A DNA stretch of 64,000 nt from Aplysia californica. Lineage: Eukaryota > Mollusca > Gastropoda > Aplysiida > Aplysiidae. Every line of letters begins with the position of its first letter. Positions within the stretch are counted from its first letter, which is position 1. The notes beneath the pieces were generated by a model that was not told the DNA's origin, ran no database searches, and saw only the letters and a program-made list of their open reading frames with translations. Below are positions 61,385-64,000 of the stretch, piece after piece. Position numbers and translations under genes: made by a program. The stretch spans positions 503,085 to 567,084 of the forward strand of contig NW_004797404.1 of assembly GCF_000002075.1 (NCBI RefSeq). The letters run 5' to 3'.

Positions 61385-61683
61385 AAATATAAACACAAGT
61401 ACAGTTTTGGTGTAGAACAAAATAAAACAGTAAAGTTGAGTAAAGGGAACATTGACCAATAATGAGTTTCTCAGATAAGGAGACCTGGCAATAATATTGA
61501 GAGCTTTCGTTTTCAGTTCTTGTCTTGTGTCTTGTAGTTGCAAGAAATATTTAAAAAATAACCGTGCTATCAACTTTCCTAATCTCTTTACTGTATAAAA
61601 ATGCATACATGATATGAAATACGCTTGCAAATAGTTTGAATGAAAGAATGAATGTCTCGTTCTGGACCAAAGACATAATACGC

Positions 61684-61690
61684 GCGCGCA

Positions 61691-61759
<69 letters not shown>

Positions 61760-61948
61760 GCAGAGAGAGAGAAGGTTGGGGGAGAGAGAAAGAGAGAAGG
61801 GAGAGAGAGAGAAAGAGAAAGGGAGGGAGAAGGGGGGGGCGGGGAGAGACAGACAGACAGACAGAGACAGAGAAAATAGAGAGGGGGGGGGGAGAAAGAG
61901 AGAAGGAAAGAGAAAGGGGAGAGACAGACAGAAAGAGAGAGAGAGAGG
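61684..61948. repeat. (CA)n followed by (GA)n/purine tract
   Basis: CG and CA dinucleotides, a clean (CA)n run to 61741, then GA-rich sequence to 61948, also inside the Mutator-like element. It creates long spurious frames on both strands. Confidence 0.93.
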
Positions 61949-62092
61949 GTGTTTGCTATTATGATAAGAATTATTCCCGTCATTTTCTCTCTGCGTCGGT
62001 TCCCAGGCTTTTTCTTTTTTATTCATCTTATGGGATGGAACATTTGAAGCTGGCCAAAATATTAAATATACGTCACTGTAGTCACTGACTAA

Positions 62093-62230
62093 AACCGGCT
62101 GTGGACGCTTCGTCTAAACGAAGCTTGAGTGCCGTGAACGTAGCCTCAACAGCGCCTGCAAACTGCATTCAGGGCGCCGTGAACGTAGCCTGCAGACTAC
62201 GTTCACGGCGCCGTGAACGTAGCCACTGCG
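62093..62230. repeat. Right TIR of the Mutator-like element (two palindromic units)
   Basis: 138 bp, reverse complement of the left TIR but one 34-bp unit shorter (172 - 34 = 138). Confidence 0.85.
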
Positions 62231-62239
62231 TTTTACTTT
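62231..62239. repeat. Right 9-bp target site duplication of the Mutator-like element
   Basis: TTTTACTTT immediately outside the right TIR. Confidence 0.8.
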
Positions 62240-62255
62240 TTAGTTTCGGAGTGTC

Positions 62256-62745
62256 TACACGTACACGGTAACCGGGCACCTAGCCTCAGTGTCTATGTTA
62301 TGTACAGTACACGGTACCCGGCAACCGGGCACGTAGTCTCCGTGTCATGTACACGGTTGCCGGGCATGTCATCATGTAGCCTCAATATCTATTCTATGTA
62401 CACGGTAATCGGCAACAGGGCATGTAGGCTAGTCTCAGTGTCAGCAGAGACTATATTAAATATTATATAATTAAATACAATACTTCCTGGTGTCACGTAC
62501 ACAGTAACCGGGCAGTTCAGAACTCCAAGTCCAGTTTTTGTCTTCTGGTGTTGCCTTCATCCCCACCCCTCCTCGGACTGTACCTTTAAAAAAAGAAAAT
62601 CACGTAGATTAGATACTGGGACTAGATCTAGGTGTCCGGTTACTGTGTACGTAGAGATACTAAGACTAGGGGAGACTAGGTGCCCGGTTACCGCGTACGT
62701 AGATACTGAGACTAGATGCCTGGTTACCGTGTATGTAGACACTAC
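62256..62745. repeat. Inverted array of ACACGGTAACCGGGCA short repeats
   Basis: Five plus-oriented units (near 62258, 62310, 62350, 62400 and 62498; type TACACGGTAACCGGGCA) face three minus-oriented units (near 62632, 62681 and 62720; type GCCCGGTTACCGTGTACGTA), each linked by AGTCTCAGTATCT-like spacers. Together they form a broad imperfect palindrome directly outside the Mutator-like element. Confidence 0.78.
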
Positions 62746-63088
62746 GGTATGATCATTCACGTCATTGCACTTTGTTTCTGTTCAGGTTCAGAATTGTTCT
62801 CTTATAAAACATTTTCTTATTAATGAATGATCTTTTCTTTATAAACTAGATCTAGTCAACAAAAGTTAGGGAATGCACTGTAAAAACAGTGATATATTTG
62901 CATGCATTCTTTCGAGGTTTTACTTTTACTAGTTAAGCTAGATATTGGTGAAATGTTACTCTCTGACTAAACTAATGGGCTTGTACACATCAGGGTTTGA
63001 AATGCACGTGACTCCTGTGCGCTGAGCTGGGGAGGGGGCAAACGGGCCCAATGTTTTCAAATTGTCGATTTTTATTCTCTCGCTCTTA

Positions 63089-64000
63089 CAGTCAAGAAAA
63101 ATGATGAACGCTCAAAAATCAGTTTTCACGTGCAAGATTCATGTCTCGTGAGTGAGTTGCACACACTCATTTGCCCTGTGGATACACCATTCTGTTGCTG
63201 TAGGGCTAAGCGTAAACATGCCTCCTCAACAGAAATTGTCTGATGTAAATAGAGGACGAGCCTTTGCTTGGGTACAAGATGGTGTTTCACTCCGACAAGT
63301 TGCTACACGTCTTCGATTGTCCGTTTCTGTCATTTCACGGCTGATTCAGCGTGTCAATGCCACTGGTAGTGCCCAAGATCAGGTCGACCTAGAGACACTA
63401 ATGCAAGGGAAAACCGATTCATTCAAAGACAAGCTCTGCAGTCGAGATCCGCTCATCCTGCAAATCGCATTCAGATACGGCTGAGAGCGGCAACGTGTGT
63501 TAACATTAGTTGTCAGACAGTACGAAGACGTCTTCATGAGTTTGGACTTAATGCACGTCGACCAGCAGTCCGTCAGCGTCTCACCCCAGTACACAAGGCT
63601 GCTCGTCTTTCCTTTTGCCGATGTCATGTAAGATGGACACATCAACAGTGGACAAACGTTCTCATCAGCGACGAGTCCCGGTTCTCTTTGCATCACAATG
63701 ACGGTAGTATCAGGGTTTGGAGGCGACCCGGAGAGCGGCTCCTCGATGCAGCCATCAGAGAAGTGGTGCCTTTTGGTGGTGGTTCCGTGATGGTATGGGG
63801 TGCATTCAGTCTGAACCACAGAACACCTCTGTACCATGTGCAAGGGAATCTCACTGCAATACGCTACCGAGATGAGATACTCCGCCCATTAGCACTACCT
63901 ACTCTGCAGCAGATGGGGCCACACGCGGTGTACCAGGATGACAACACCCGACCTCATAGAGCGTTGCTTGTCCAAAACTTCATGCAGCAGGCTGGCATCA
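63089..64000 (+). mobile_element. Tc1-like transposon, cut by the window end
   Basis: A TA followed by CAGTCAAGAAAAATGATGAA at 63089 is a plausible left terminus about 130 bp before the transposase start; the right terminus is outside the window. Terminal assignment is tentative, the transposase is not. Confidence 0.65.
63218..64000 (+). pseudogene. Tc1-like transposase, one frameshift, 3' end outside window
   Basis: Starts MPPQQKLSDVNRGRAFAWVQ with the helix-turn-helix GVSLRQVATRLRLSVSVISR, then a single frameshift near 63370. From there the frame is open to 64000: PRSGRPRDTNARENRFIQRQ, TVRRRLHEFGLNARRP, VLISDESRFSLHHNDG with the first catalytic Asp, RVWRRPGER, GGGSVMVWGAFS, then YQDDNTRPHRA with the second Asp. 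The third acidic residue (E in DD34E) lies beyond the window. The single break and otherwise intact motifs suggest recent activity. If the frameshift is a sequencing error the gene may be whole. Confidence 0.9.

Larger units (their letters stand above)
58586..62230 (-). mobile_element. Mutator-like (MULE) DNA transposon, 3.6 kb, decayed
   Basis: Long terminal inverted repeats (left 58586-58757, right 62093-62230) start CGCAGTGGC and are flanked by a perfect 9-bp direct repeat TTTTACTTT (58577-58585 and 62231-62239). The TIRs consist of 34-bp units around the palindrome GTTCACGGCGCCGTGAAC, three on the left and two on the right. A minus-strand transposase remnant (about 60422-60840) matches the Mutator-like transposase family found in hydra, insects and molluscs. 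A 9-bp duplication and long TIRs fit Mutator. The element also holds a CTAGCTGGG repeat copy and microsatellites. It sits in intron 1 of the gene starting at 58458. Confidence 0.82.

Noticed and set aside
61328-62088. Very long frames on both strands (up to 232 codons)
   Set aside because: All come from the (TGTC)n, (CA)n and (GA)n tracts inside the Mutator-like element.

Overview
The window looks like mollusc, probably gastropod, nuclear DNA. It is AT-rich, intron-dense and packed with DNA-transposon fossils, SINEs and non-LTR retrotransposon scraps; AGATCT-type short repeats and an I/Nimbus-like LINE piece are common in gastropod genomes. The species is inferred, not proven. There is one 100-N assembly gap (57143-57242).

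Two host genes could be assembled exon by exon with every splice phase agreeing. LRRC72 lies on the + strand: seven exons, 4677-16901, 261 residues visible, first coding exon not found. LRRC56 lies on the - strand: eleven coding exons, 55021 down to 31400, giving a complete 728-residue protein. They point tail to tail across about 14.5 kb (16.9-31.4 kb) with no recognisable gene. Both are leucine-rich-repeat proteins. LRRC56 (Chlamydomonas ODA8) works with intraflagellar transport in assembling outer dynein arms; LRRC72 is little studied. A third gene starts at 58458 on the + strand with a short basic first coding exon (MPPRKRK...), divergent from LRRC56, and runs out of the window.

Layout: 1-4.7 kb, palindromic repeat clusters, a mariner helix-turn-helix fragment and a LINE 3' end. 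4.7-16.9 kb, LRRC72 with introns full of TA-flanked elements: three copies of a pogo-like MITE (one nested inside a decayed mariner), a GGTG-type MITE and a 1-kb TIR element. 16.9-31.4 kb, intergenic, with MITE, SINE, transposase and LINE RNase H fragments. 31.4-55 kb, LRRC56 with TTAA-flanked piggyBac-like elements, a LINE C-terminal fragment, a duplicated 0.55-kb repeat and further MITEs. 55.5-57 kb, a TIR-bounded element in the LRRC56 upstream region. 58.6-62.2 kb, a Mutator-like element with a 9-bp target duplication, long TIRs built of 34-bp palindromic units, and a decayed transposase. 62.2-62.8 kb, an inverted short-repeat array. 63.1-64 kb, a nearly open Tc1-like transposase cut by the window end.

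The most informative observations are the two cilia-type LRR genes side by side, the Mutator-like element with unequal palindromic TIRs, and the transposon-in-transposon nests. I found no CRISPR array, rRNA or convincing tRNA gene. All family calls are from reading translations and remembered family motifs; no searches were run.
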